Of a DNA stretch of 64,000 nucleotides, positions 14,305-22,909 are shown piece by piece. Numbering within the stretch: the first letter of the stretch is position 1; each line of letters begins with the position of its first letter. The notes under the pieces were generated by a model. The model did not search any database and had not been told where the DNA came from. It saw nothing but the letters and a program-made list of their open reading frames with translations. This DNA is from Lentzea sp. NBRC 102530 (GTDB lineage Bacteria; Actinomycetota; Actinomycetes; Mycobacteriales; Pseudonocardiaceae), in NCBI RefSeq assembly GCF_030269365.1, contig NZ_BSTF01000015.1:124001-188000 (forward strand). Reading direction: 5' to 3'. The translations under genes were made by a program, and so were the position numbers.

Positions 14305-15737
14305 CGGTCCTGCTGCGTGTCCTCGCCTGCGGGACCGTGGCGCTGGCCCCGTTGGAGGGCTACCTGCTGCAGGTGCACGGCCAGTCGGCCAAGGTGGTGC
14401 CCGCGCTGCTGATCGGCGTGTGGCTGGTTTCGCTGGCGCGCCGGCGCCGTCTGCCCGCGCCGCACCCGTTGCACCTGCTGATCGCGTTGCTGGCGGTGGT
14501 GCTGCTCGCGACGTCCGCCGTGCACGTGGCCGAACCGTTCACGGTGGAGTACCTGGTGCGCTGGGTGCCGTTCCTGGTGATCACGGTGGTGCTGGCCGAC
14601 GTGGCGGCGCGCGAGGTGCCGGTGCGGTGGCTGCTGGCGGCGACCGTGGCGGGCGCCGTCGTGGCCGCTGCCGGTGGGTTGTACAGCGTGGTCAGCGGGT
14701 CGTTGCGCGCCACCGGGCCGTTGGAGGATCCGAACGACCTGGCGTTCTTCCTGGTGGCCGCGTTGCCCCTGCTGGTGGCGTTGCCCGCGCGGGGACGAGT
14801 CGCGTGGCTGGTGCTGGGTGCCGTTCTGGTGGCCGGGGCGGCGGCGACGTTCTCGCGCGGCGGCGGCATCGCGCTGGGTTGTGCCCTGGTGTGGCTGATC
14901 GCGCGGCGTGGCCTGCCGGTGCGCGCGGTGGTCGTGACGGCGGCGGTCACGGGGGTGGCGGCTCTGGTGTTCGCCTCCGCCGCACAGGCCGAGCTGGCGC
15001 GGGCGTTGCAGGAGAAGAGCCACATCGCGGGCACCAACGCCGACACCAGGATGCTGCGCTGGCAGGCGGCCTCGCGGATGCTCGCCGACAACCCGGTGCT
15101 CGGGGTGGGGCCGGGCGGGTTCCGGCAGGAGTACGCGGCGGCCGGGCACAACGCGGAGATCGACGAGCAGACGCCGGTGGCGCACAACCTGTTCCTGGAG
15201 GTGGCGGCGGAGCTGGGGATTCCAGGCTTCCTGCTGCTGGTGGGGCTGATCGCGGTGGGGTTCGTGGCGTCGGAACGGGCGTGGCGGCGTGCGGGGGCCG
15301 CCGGGCCGGTGGCGCTGGACGAGGGCGGCGGGGCTGGGCGGCGAGTGACCGTCGGCGCTGGGGCTGCCGTGTGTGGCGGCTGGACCGGGGAGCGAGCGGC
15401 CATCGGCACCGGGGCTGCCGCTGGTGGAGGCTGGGCCGGGCAGCAAGCGGCCGTCGGCGCTGGAGCTGGTGTGGCTGGAGGCCGGGCTGGGCAGCGGGAA
15501 GCCGTCGGCGCTGGGGCTGCTGCCGGTGCGGGCTGGGCCGCGCGACGCCGGGCCGTTGCGGCACGAGCTGCCCTTCAGCGCGAAGCCGTGGCCGTGCAGG
15601 CCGCTCTCATCGCCGTGCTGGTCGCCTCCATCTTCCTGTCCGAGCAGTACTACCTGCCGCTGTGGTCCCTCATCGCGATCGCGGTGGCCCTCGAGCAGCG
15701 TTCCTCGAAGGAGAGCCGATGCGCGTCCTCCACGTGA
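14298..15737 (+). CDS. O-antigen ligase/polymerase family protein with repeat insert
   Basis: 479 residues, at least ten membrane segments. The family block is visible: LRATGPLEDPNDLAFFL, then DTRMLRWQAASRMLADNPVLGVGPGGFRQEY and TPVAHNLFLEVAAELGIPGF, typical of Wzy/WaaL proteins that polymerise or transfer lipid-linked glycans at the outer face of the membrane. Residues about 351-435 are an unusual Gly/Ala-rich insert made of 17-residue repeats, between the last two membrane segments. The stop overlaps the following glycosyltransferase by 19 bases. It is probably the polymerase of this exopolysaccharide. Confidence 0.88.
   Translation: MLTVLLRVLACGTVALAPLEGYLLQVHGQSAKVVPALLIGVWLVSLARRRRLPAPHPLHLLIALLAVVLLATSAVHVAEPFTVEYLVRWVPFLVITVVLADVAAREVPVRWLLAATVAGAVVAAAGGLYSVVSGSLRATGPLEDPNDLAFFLVAALPLLVALPARGRVAWLVLGAVLVAGAAATFSRGGGIALGCALVWLIARRGLPVRAVVVTAAVTGVAALVFASAAQAELARALQEKSHIAGTNADTRMLRWQAASRMLADNPVLGVGPGGFRQEYAAAGHNAEIDEQTPVAHNLFLEVAAELGIPGFLLLVGLIAVGFVASERAWRRAGAAGPVALDEGGGAGRRVTVGAGAAVCGGWTGERAAIGTGAAAGGGWAGQQAAVGAGAGVAGGRAGQREAVGAGAAAGAGWAARRRAVAARAALQREAVAVQAALIAVLVASIFLSEQYYLPLWSLIAIAVALEQRSSKESRCASST
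15349..15552 (+). repeat. 51-bp tandem repeat inside the O-antigen ligase gene
   Basis: Four imperfect units begin at 15349, 15400, 15451 and 15502, exactly 51 bp apart, each starting CCGTCGG or CCATCGG. In protein they read as 17-residue units such as AAIGTGAAAGGGWAGQQ. Weaker half-copies flank the array on both sides. Being a multiple of three, copy-number changes would keep the frame. Confidence 0.85.
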
Positions 15738-16753
15738 TCAGCGAGATGGGCGCGGGCGGCGCGGAGGCGCTCGTCGCGGGCATGGCGACGGCCGGTGGTG
15801 ACGTCGGCTGGGAGTCCGCGGTGGCCTGCGGTGGCGGGTTCCGCGTGGAGGCGTTGAAGGCCGCGGGCGTTCCCGTGTTCGACGTGCCGGTGGCCCGGCG
15901 GTCGCCGGTCGGGGTGCTGAAGGCCGCGGCGGCGGTGCGGGTGGCGGTGCGGCGGTTCCGGCCGGACGTCGTGCTGGCGCACAACGTCTCCGCGTCGTTG
16001 GTGGCGCGGTTGGCCTCGCCGCGGCGGAAGGTCGTCACCGTGTTCCACGGCGTGGCCGAGGGTGAGGTGCGGTCGGCCGCCGGGGTGCTCAACCGGGTGT
16101 CGTCGTTGGTCGTGACGGTGGCGGACGCTGCCGCACGCAAACTCACCGACGCCGGGCTGAAGCACGTTGAGGTGATCCCCAACGCGGTGTTCCCCACCGT
16201 GCCGTCCGCGGATCGGGCGACGGTGCGGGCGCGGCTCGGCACCGGCGTGACCGTGCCGGTGGCGTTGTGCCCGGCTCGGCTGGAGCCGCAGAAGCGGCAC
16301 GACGTGCTGCTGGAGGCGTGGGCCCAGGTTCCCGGCGACGCCGAGCTGTGGCTGGCCGGGGACGGGAGCCTGCGGGCCGAGCTGGAGGCGAAGGCGCCCA
16401 GCCGGGTGCGGTTCCTGGGGACGCGCACCGACGTGCGGGACCTGCTGGAGGCGGCCGACGTCACCGTGCTCACCAGCGACTGGGAGGGCATGCCGATCGC
16501 GCTGCTCGAGTCGCTGGCGGCGAACCGTCCCGTGGTCGCGTCCGATGTGGACGGAGTGCGGGAGGTGCTGGCCGGGGGCGGTGGCGTGCTGGTGCCCCGC
16601 CGCAGCCCGGCGCAGACCGCGAAAGCCCTGCGCGGCCTGCTGTTCTCGCCCGCCGCCCGTTCGGTGGCCGCGTCGCACGACGGCTCGGCCGACGCGCACA
16701 CCTTGATGAAGTCCTACGACGAACTGCTTCGTACCGTCCTGGAGGGACGATGA
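15719..16753 (+). CDS. Glycosyltransferase family 4
   Basis: 344 residues with a GT-B fold: N-terminal MRVLHVISEMGAGGAE, the middle linker VIPNAV, and the C-terminal donor site with LCPARLEPQKRHDVLLEAW and DWEGMPIALLESLAANRPVV (the EX7E motif). These enzymes transfer a sugar from a nucleotide donor to the growing lipid-linked oligosaccharide in the cytoplasm. It overlaps the ligase upstream and the Wzz-like gene downstream by 4 bases. Sugar specificity cannot be read from the sequence. Confidence 0.9.
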   Translation: MRVLHVISEMGAGGAEALVAGMATAGGDVGWESAVACGGGFRVEALKAAGVPVFDVPVARRSPVGVLKAAAAVRVAVRRFRPDVVLAHNVSASLVARLASPRRKVVTVFHGVAEGEVRSAAGVLNRVSSLVVTVADAAARKLTDAGLKHVEVIPNAVFPTVPSADRATVRARLGTGVTVPVALCPARLEPQKRHDVLLEAWAQVPGDAELWLAGDGSLRAELEAKAPSRVRFLGTRTDVRDLLEAADVTVLTSDWEGMPIALLESLAANRPVVASDVDGVREVLAGGGGVLVPRRSPAQTAKALRGLLFSPAARSVAASHDGSADAHTLMKSYDELLRTVLEGR

Positions 16754-17598
16754 AGGCTCCCAGAGCTCTGGTGGAAGGCCTGGTCGCCGGCGTGCTGGTC
16801 GGCGCGGCCGTGTTGGCGGCCGTGGCGATGCGCGACGGCGTGACCGAGGGACGGCTGGCGCTGCTGGCCACCCCGGCGGCACCCGACAGCGCCCAGTTCG
16901 GCGAGGTGACGTCCCTGGCCGCACCCGCAGTGGTGCAGCTGGTGCGCAGCCCCTCGGTGCTGGACGAGGCGGCGAAGGCGGCCGAGACCACCCCCGAACG
17001 GCTGGCCGACGCCATCGCCGTCGAACTGGTACCCGCCTCGGGCGTGGCCCGCATCTCGGTGCGCGCCGACTCGGCCGAACACGCGGACCGTGCCGTCACG
17101 GCGGTGGCGCAGGCCGTGATCGACGCGGACCTGCTGGCACCGGCGGCGAAGTTCCGCCTGCTGGACCCGCGTCCCGAGACGAGCCAGGTGTCCCCGGACC
17201 TGCGCCTCGCCACGGGCCTGGCGCTCGTCGCGGCGGTGATCGCGGGCGTGGCCGTCTTCGCGTTGCGGCGCCTGCGGTCCAACCCGGTGCGCGCGGCGCT
17301 CGCCAGCTCCGGCATCGCCCACCCCGTGGTCATCGCGAACGACGACGACCCGGGCCTCACCGATCGCCTCACCGCTCTGTGCGTGGCGGCGGCACGGCCG
17401 GTGAAGGTGCTCGCGGCGAGCCCGGAGTTGAGGGAACGCGCGGAGAGCATCGCGATGTCGTTGCCCGACAAGGCCTCCGAGCCCGCCGAGGGAACGGCCG
17501 TGATCGCGGTGACCTCCCGGCACAGGCGTGACGACCTGGCGCCCGCGCTCGCGGTGCTGCCGGCGTCGTCGGTGCTGGTCGCGGTGGTGCTGGCATGA
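16750..17598 (+). CDS. Wzz/YveK-like polysaccharide chain-length protein, no kinase domain
   Basis: 282 residues with the layout of polysaccharide co-polymerases: a membrane helix at about 10-28 (LVEGLVAGVLVGAAVLAAVA), an external alpha/beta region of about 150 residues including SVLDEAAKAAETTPERLADAI, and a second helix near 160-178 (ATGLALVAAVIAGVAVFALR) followed by a cytoplasmic tail. The tail has remnants of a Rossmann-like fold but no Walker A, so it lacks the tyrosine-kinase part. It probably controls chain length together with the ligase/polymerase. Confidence 0.75.
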   Translation: MKAPRALVEGLVAGVLVGAAVLAAVAMRDGVTEGRLALLATPAAPDSAQFGEVTSLAAPAVVQLVRSPSVLDEAAKAAETTPERLADAIAVELVPASGVARISVRADSAEHADRAVTAVAQAVIDADLLAPAAKFRLLDPRPETSQVSPDLRLATGLALVAAVIAGVAVFALRRLRSNPVRAALASSGIAHPVVIANDDDPGLTDRLTALCVAAARPVKVLAASPELRERAESIAMSLPDKASEPAEGTAVIAVTSRHRRDDLAPALAVLPASSVLVAVVLA

Positions 17599-18116
17599 CG
17601 CCCGCGACCGAGGCACGCCAGGCGGGGGTGCCGGAGCAGGCCCGCCCGGCAGCCGCCGCCCCCAAGCCCGCCACCACCGCACCCCCGGCAGGGGTCACCG
17701 CCTCCAAGCCCGTCCCCACCAAGCCTGCTGCCACAGCGCTCAAACCGGCCACCGCCGCGCCCAGGCCAGCGGCCGCCTCACCCAAGCCCGCCGCCACCGC
17801 CAAGCCGCAGCCGTCGCCCGCCGCACCCAAGCCCGCCGCACCCAAGCCTGCCGCCGCCAAGCCCGCTGCACCCAAGCTCGCTGCACCCAAGCTCGCTGCC
17901 GCACCCGAACCACCCCGCCCGGCTGCCGACGACGCCGACGACCTCAGCTCCGTCACCGGCGTGATCAGCAAGGCCGACTACCGCAAGCTCACCGCCACCC
18001 CGGTGCACTGGCCCGTCGCGGTCGTCGCGCTCAGCGCCCTCGCCGGTCTCGCCGCACTGGCCGCTCTGGTCGCCCTCGCCGCCACCTCGATCATCGTGGC
18101 GGTGGTGCCGGAATGA
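17595..18116 (+). CDS. Ala/Pro/Lys-rich protein with C-terminal membrane helix
   Basis: 173 residues. Residues about 20-110 are low-complexity PKPAA/PKLAA repeats, followed by an acidic DDADDLSS, a short conserved-looking VTGVISKADYRKLTATPVHW and a strongly hydrophobic C-terminal helix. Similar repeats act as flexible cell-wall or protein-interaction linkers. The ATG overlaps the Wzz stop and the stop overlaps the next start, so it is a true member of the operon. No enzyme motif is present. The repeat DNA is imperfect and could vary in length. Confidence 0.7.
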   Translation: MTPATEARQAGVPEQARPAAAAPKPATTAPPAGVTASKPVPTKPAATALKPATAAPRPAAASPKPAATAKPQPSPAAPKPAAPKPAAAKPAAPKLAAPKLAAAPEPPRPAADDADDLSSVTGVISKADYRKLTATPVHWPVAVVALSALAGLAALAALVALAATSIIVAVVPE

Positions 18117-19363
18117 TCACCACCACCAACCGGGCCGGCCTCGCCAGGACCATCGGGGTCGTCCTCGTCGCGTTCGCCGGAGCGCTCAGCGCCGTCCGGG
18201 CCCTCAAGCCGAGTTGGGAGGTACCGCTCCCCACGGAGCAGAACCTGCCGGAAGAACGCATGCAGGACTTCCGCGACGCGTTGTACTTCCCCGTCCGGGA
18301 GTTGCTCAACGGCGGCAACCCCTACGACCCGGCCGTGATGTTCGACCACTGGCCGGTGCGGCAGAACTTCAACCTCTACCAGCCCTACCACCTGGTGCTG
18401 CACCTGCCGTTCGCGCTGCCCGAGTACCGGGTCGGCGCGGTGGCGTTCGCCCTCGCCTGCCTCGTGCTCCTCGTCGGGCTCGCGGTCATGGCGGCGGGCC
18501 GGGCGAAGCTGCCACTCGTGGCGGGCACGGTGGTGATCGGCACGCTGCTGGTCACGAGCCAGGTCGGCAAGGCCCAGCTGTACGTCGGGCAGGTCAACCC
18601 GCTGATCGCGGTCGGCGCGGCCGGGGCGTTGCTGTTGCGCACGAAGAGTCCGGCGTGGGCGGCGACGGCGTTGGCGCTGGCGTGGCTGAAGCCGCAGTTC
18701 GGGTTGCCGCTGGCACTGCTGCTGTTCGTCCGGGGTGACCGGAAGGTCGCCCTGATGGGGACGGGTATCGCGGCGCTCGCCAGCCTGCCGGTGGCGGCAC
18801 TGCTCGTCGTCCGCGGTGGCGGGATCGGGGCGTTCCTCGACGTCGTCGACCGCAACCTCGCCTGGGCGAGCCACACCGGTTACGGCGCGGTCGACTCCAT
18901 GACGGCGCAACGGATCGACCTGCCCGCGGTGTTCTTCCGCACGACCGGGTGGCTGCCACCGGCCGCCGAACCGGTGGCGCTGCTGGGAGTCCTCGCCGCG
19001 ACCGCACTGCTCGCGCGGCGGCTCGACCGGACGGAGAACGGGTCCGTAGTCGCGGACCTGCTCATCTGCCTCGGCATCGTCGTGGCGCTGGTGCACCAGC
19101 CGGGCGACGTGCTGATCGCGGTGCCGGCGATGACGGCGTTGGCCGTGCTGGCGTGGCAGAACCGGCGAGACGCCCACTGGCGGTGGGCCGGCGTCGCGAC
19201 GTTGCTGCTCGCGGTTCCGTTCGCGCACCTGTACTTCGTCAACGAGGCCATCAGGGCCACGCTCGGGGCACGCGCCGACGTGACGGTGGACGGGATCGCG
19301 GTGGTGGCGGCCTGGGTCGTGCTGGTGGTGTTCGCGCTGCGGCACGTGCGGCGCGCGGCATGA
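18113..19363 (+). CDS. GT87-like (DUF2029) membrane mannosyltransferase
   Basis: 416 residues, about ten to eleven membrane segments. The first external loop with DFRDALYFPVRELLNGGNPYDPA matches the GT87/DUF2029 polyprenyl-phosphate-mannose-dependent transferases, where acidic residues in this loop are catalytic. Later the GWAALALAWLKPQFGLPL-like segment (here ATALALAWLKPQFGLPLA) also fits. It would act on the outer face of the membrane using a polyprenyl-linked sugar. It is part of the overlapping operon. Confidence 0.8.
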   Translation: MITTTNRAGLARTIGVVLVAFAGALSAVRALKPSWEVPLPTEQNLPEERMQDFRDALYFPVRELLNGGNPYDPAVMFDHWPVRQNFNLYQPYHLVLHLPFALPEYRVGAVAFALACLVLLVGLAVMAAGRAKLPLVAGTVVIGTLLVTSQVGKAQLYVGQVNPLIAVGAAGALLLRTKSPAWAATALALAWLKPQFGLPLALLLFVRGDRKVALMGTGIAALASLPVAALLVVRGGGIGAFLDVVDRNLAWASHTGYGAVDSMTAQRIDLPAVFFRTTGWLPPAAEPVALLGVLAATALLARRLDRTENGSVVADLLICLGIVVALVHQPGDVLIAVPAMTALAVLAWQNRRDAHWRWAGVATLLLAVPFAHLYFVNEAIRATLGARADVTVDGIAVVAAWVVLVVFALRHVRRAA

Positions 19364-20760
19364 CGGACGTGGCGGTGCGGGGGTCGTTGTGGCTCTTCGC
19401 GGTCAACCTGGTGAGCAAGAGCAGCCAGATCGTGGTGACCCTCGCGCTCGCCCTGTTCCTCACCGAGGCCGACCTCGGCGCGGTGGCACTGGTCGTGTCG
19501 GTCGTCAACATCGGCCAGGTCGTCCAGGCGATGGGCGTCTACGACATCGTCAGCCGCACGACCCGTGATCCGTTGCGCACAGCCGGGACGGTGCTCACGA
19601 TGAGCGTCGCGGCGGGCACCGCCCTCACGGTGATCATCCTCGTCACGGCGAACCCGCTCGCCGCGGCGCTGGGAGCACCAGAGGCCGCCGGGATGTTGCG
19701 GCTCGCCGCGCTCACCCTGCCTTTCACGGCGGCGGGCGGGGTGCAGATGGCGTTGATGCACCGCGACCTCGACTTCCGCCGCCGCATGCTGCCCGACGCG
19801 GGCGGCATGCTCGTCGGGGCCGCGGTCACGGTCACCCTGGCCGCACGGGGAACCGGGCCCACGGCGCTGGTGATCGGCCTGCTCTGCACCGCGATCGCCC
19901 AGCCCGTGCTGGCCGCCCTCGCCGGCACCCGCATCCGCCCGACCTGGGACCGGGACGCTGCCGGCGAAGCGTCGAGGTGGCTCGCCGTGGTCGGGCCGGG
20001 CGCGCTCATCGCCGTCCTGCTGATCAACGTCGACTACCTCGCCCTGGGCCACGTCCTCGGCCCGGAGGCGGTCGGCGGCTACTCGCTCGCGTTCCGGATC
20101 GCCTGGGTGCCCTACATCATGATCGCGGTCGTGCTGGGCGGTGTGCTGTTCCCGCTCTGCGCCGAGCTGGTCCGAAGTGGACAGCGGGACCGACTCCCGG
20201 ACACCCTGCGCCGCTTCACCGTCGCGACCCTCGTGATCACCGGCGGCCTGTACGTCACGGTCGCCCTGTCCGCGCACGGGATCGTGGTCCTCGGCCAGCA
20301 GTGGGCGGACGCGGCACGGGTCCTCGCGCTGCTCTGCGGGTACGGCCTCGGCCTCGGCCTGCTGCACGTCTGGTACCAGACGATCAGGGCCGCCGGGCAC
20401 GCCCGCCAGTACCTCGCCCTCGAAGCCACCCACCTCGTCACGCTGCTGACCGCCCTGGTCTTCACGACCGAACGCGGCCCCGCGGCCGTGGCGGCCACCC
20501 AGCTCGCCGTGGTGTGGCTGCTCGTACCGCTGACCTGGCTGGTCCTGCACGCCCACGGCCTCGCGTTCCCCCTCCCGGGCAAGGCGCTCGCCGGCGTCGC
20601 CGGAGCCGCAATCGCTTGCGCGGCACTCGACGCCGTCCTCCCGGACAGCACCACCCTCCCCGGCCTGATCGCCACCGGGCTGCTGCTGCTCGGCACCTAC
20701 TGCGCGATCGCCCTCCCCCTCAACCGCACCGTCCTCATCGGACTGAAGGAGCGCGCGTGA
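19360..20760 (+). CDS. Polysaccharide flippase (Wzx/MATE-like)
   Basis: 466 residues with 12 to 14 predicted membrane helices. The N-terminus VRGSLWLFAVNLVSKSSQIV and LTEADLGAVALVVSVVNIGQV is typical of the oligosaccharide flippase family (polysaccharide_synt), and LGHVLGPEAVGGYSLAFRI fits the conserved helix 7 region. It would move the lipid-linked repeat unit across the membrane, completing a Wzx/Wzy pathway with the ligase and the priming transferase. It has 4-base overlaps at both ends. Confidence 0.88.
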   Translation: MTDVAVRGSLWLFAVNLVSKSSQIVVTLALALFLTEADLGAVALVVSVVNIGQVVQAMGVYDIVSRTTRDPLRTAGTVLTMSVAAGTALTVIILVTANPLAAALGAPEAAGMLRLAALTLPFTAAGGVQMALMHRDLDFRRRMLPDAGGMLVGAAVTVTLAARGTGPTALVIGLLCTAIAQPVLAALAGTRIRPTWDRDAAGEASRWLAVVGPGALIAVLLINVDYLALGHVLGPEAVGGYSLAFRIAWVPYIMIAVVLGGVLFPLCAELVRSGQRDRLPDTLRRFTVATLVITGGLYVTVALSAHGIVVLGQQWADAARVLALLCGYGLGLGLLHVWYQTIRAAGHARQYLALEATHLVTLLTALVFTTERGPAAVAATQLAVVWLLVPLTWLVLHAHGLAFPLPGKALAGVAGAAIACAALDAVLPDSTTLPGLIATGLLLLGTYCAIALPLNRTVLIGLKERA

Positions 20761-21818
20761 AGGTCGTCCACGTGACGCAGCCGGTCGAGGCCGGGGTCGC
20801 CGCCGTCGTCCTCGACCTCGCCACCGAGCAGAAACGGCGGGGCTGGGACGTCAGCATCGCCTGCCCGCCGACCGGCTGGCTGCCCCGGCAGGCCGGGAAG
20901 GCCGGCATCCCGCTGCACCCCTGGCAGGCCACCCGCGTCCCGGGACCGGGCACCGCCCGTGAGCTCCTCGCCCTCCGCGAGATCCTCCGCGGCCAGGACG
21001 TCGTCCACCTGCACAGCTCGAAAGCGGGACTGGCCAGGCTGGTCCTGCGGGGCCGCACCCCGACGATCTTCCAGCCGCACCTCTGGTCGTTCCGCGTCGC
21101 CACCGGCCTGCTCAGCAGGGCCAGCCGGTTCTGGGAGGCCAGGGCGTCGCGCTGGACCACGATGCTGCTCTGCGTCAGCGACGACGAACTCGAAGCGGGT
21201 CGCGCGGCACGCGTCACCGCACCGGCCGAGGTCATCTGCAACGGCGTCGACACGCAACGCCTCCGGCCCCAGCCGAAACCGCACGACACCCCCACGGCGG
21301 TGTGCGTCGGCAGGCTCGCCCACCAGAAGGGCCAGGACCTCCTGCTCGAAGCCTGGCCCCGGGTGCTCGCCGAGGTCCCGGACGCCGAACTGGTCATCGT
21401 CGGCGACGGCCCGATGGCGGCCCGGCTCAAGGCCGCGAAACCCCGCCACACCCACTGGCACGGCCACAGCAGCGACGTAGCCCGGCACTACGCCAACGCC
21501 GACGTCGTCGTCCTCCCGTCCCGCGCCGAAGGCATGGCGCTGGTCCCGCTGGAGGCGATGGCCTGCGGACGTTCCGTCGTCGCGTTCGACGTCGAAGGCG
21601 TCCGGCAGAGCCTCGGCGACGCGGGCGAGGTCGTGCCGCAACTGGACACCGCGGCCCTGGCGCAAGCGATTGCGCACCGGCTGAAGGACCCGGAACTCGC
21701 CGCCACCGAAGGAAAACGCGGCCGCGTCCGCGCCGAGACCCTGTTCGACAAAGACCACATGACCAGCCGGATCGTGACGCTCACCGAGAAGCTGGTCGCC
21801 GAGAGAGGACCACGATGA
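20757..21818 (+). CDS. Glycosyltransferase family 4
   Basis: 353 residues, GT-B fold: MKVVHVTQPVEAGVAAVVLD at the N-terminus, the linker VICNGVDTQRL, VCVGRLAHQKGQDLLLEAWP, and SRAEGMALVPLEAMACGRSVVAFD with the EX7E donor motif. The GTG start overlaps the flippase stop. Its closest neighbours are another GT4 gene and the flippase, so it builds the repeat unit on the cytoplasmic side. The sugar is unknown. Confidence 0.9.
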   Translation: MKVVHVTQPVEAGVAAVVLDLATEQKRRGWDVSIACPPTGWLPRQAGKAGIPLHPWQATRVPGPGTARELLALREILRGQDVVHLHSSKAGLARLVLRGRTPTIFQPHLWSFRVATGLLSRASRFWEARASRWTTMLLCVSDDELEAGRAARVTAPAEVICNGVDTQRLRPQPKPHDTPTAVCVGRLAHQKGQDLLLEAWPRVLAEVPDAELVIVGDGPMAARLKAAKPRHTHWHGHSSDVARHYANADVVVLPSRAEGMALVPLEAMACGRSVVAFDVEGVRQSLGDAGEVVPQLDTAALAQAIAHRLKDPELAATEGKRGRVRAETLFDKDHMTSRIVTLTEKLVAERGPR

Positions 21819-22909
21819 CACGGATCGCCTACCTGCTGACACAGGACAGCGGTGGCCCGGTGGACGTGACGGTGCGCCTGGCCGCCGCACTGGCCAAGTC
21901 GGGCGACGCCGAGGTGCGCGTGTTCGGCCCGCGCCCGAGGCGGAGCGCCGAGCTGATCGACCCGTTCTTCGAAGAGACCCTGGTGCTGCGCAAGGGCGAC
22001 ATGGCCGCCGCCCGGCAGGCGCGCGCCGCGATCAAGGCGTGGCGGCCGGACGTCGTGCACGCGCAGGACCGCCGCTCGGGCCTCGTCAGCGCGGCGCTCG
22101 CCACCAGCACCAAGATCGTGCACACCTACCACGGCGTCCCGGACGAGGTGGCCGAACCGTGGTTCCGCAACGTCCGCGGCGCCACCCCTCCCCCGCCCTA
22201 CACGAGGGCCGTGCTGGCCGCCGACGCCGCCGTCGCCCGCGTCGTGCACCGGACGGTCGTGCCCGCCAGGGAGATGGGCCGGTTCCTGCGCGAACGCCTC
22301 TACGTGCCGCCACACCGCATGACGCACATCGACAACTGCGTCGAGGTCGGTGCCGCGAACCCGCCCGCGAAACCCGTCCGCAAGCTGGTGTTCGTCGGTC
22401 TCCTGGTGGAACGCAAGGGGTTGCTCGACCTGCTCGACGCCCTCGAAACGACCATGCCCGAGGACGCCACCCTCACCGTCGTCGGCGACGGTCCACAAAG
22501 GATGCAGGCGGAGGGCCGGGTCACCCGGCGCGGCCTCGCGGACCGGGTGACGTTCCTCGGCTTCCGCAGCGACGTCCCCGAACTGCTGCTGGAGCACGAC
22601 GCGCTGGTCCTGCCGTCCACGATGGAACAGCAGCCGCTGGTCGTCGCGGAGGCGATGGCGGCCGGCAAGCCCGTGATCGCCACGGACACCGGTGGTGTCG
22701 CGGACATGCTCGGCATCCCCGGCGACGACTGCCCCCGGCCCGGCGACGTCGGCGCGCTGGCGGCCAAGCTCCGCACGCTCTTCGCCGACCCCGACCCCGC
22801 GAGCACCGGGCAGCGCCTCGCCACCAGGGCACGGGAGCGGTTCACGCCCGAGGTCTGCGCGCGCCGGCACCTCGACCTCTACCGCAAGCTCACCGCTTCG
22901 GGCCGTTGA
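21815..22909 (+). CDS. Glycosyltransferase family 4
   Basis: 364 residues, GT-B fold with LVFVGLLVERKGLLDLLDAL, GDGPQRM and STMEQQPLVVAEAMAAGKPVIATD (EX7E variant). It is the last gene of the plus-strand operon that starts at 12551. Its end overlaps the convergent secreted glycosidase-like gene by 20 bases, with no room for a terminator. Confidence 0.9.
   Translation: MTRIAYLLTQDSGGPVDVTVRLAAALAKSGDAEVRVFGPRPRRSAELIDPFFEETLVLRKGDMAAARQARAAIKAWRPDVVHAQDRRSGLVSAALATSTKIVHTYHGVPDEVAEPWFRNVRGATPPPPYTRAVLAADAAVARVVHRTVVPAREMGRFLRERLYVPPHRMTHIDNCVEVGAANPPAKPVRKLVFVGLLVERKGLLDLLDALETTMPEDATLTVVGDGPQRMQAEGRVTRRGLADRVTFLGFRSDVPELLLEHDALVLPSTMEQQPLVVAEAMAAGKPVIATDTGGVADMLGIPGDDCPRPGDVGALAAKLRTLFADPDPASTGQRLATRARERFTPEVCARRHLDLYRKLTASGR

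Noticed and set aside
15349-15552. 51-bp tandem array considered as a CRISPR
   Set aside because: There are no unique spacers; the units are contiguous and coding.
17640-17930. Repeated CCCAAGCCCGCC-type units considered as a CRISPR-like or intergenic repeat array
   Set aside because: Units are short, imperfect and in frame with a translationally coupled gene; they encode PKPAA repeats.
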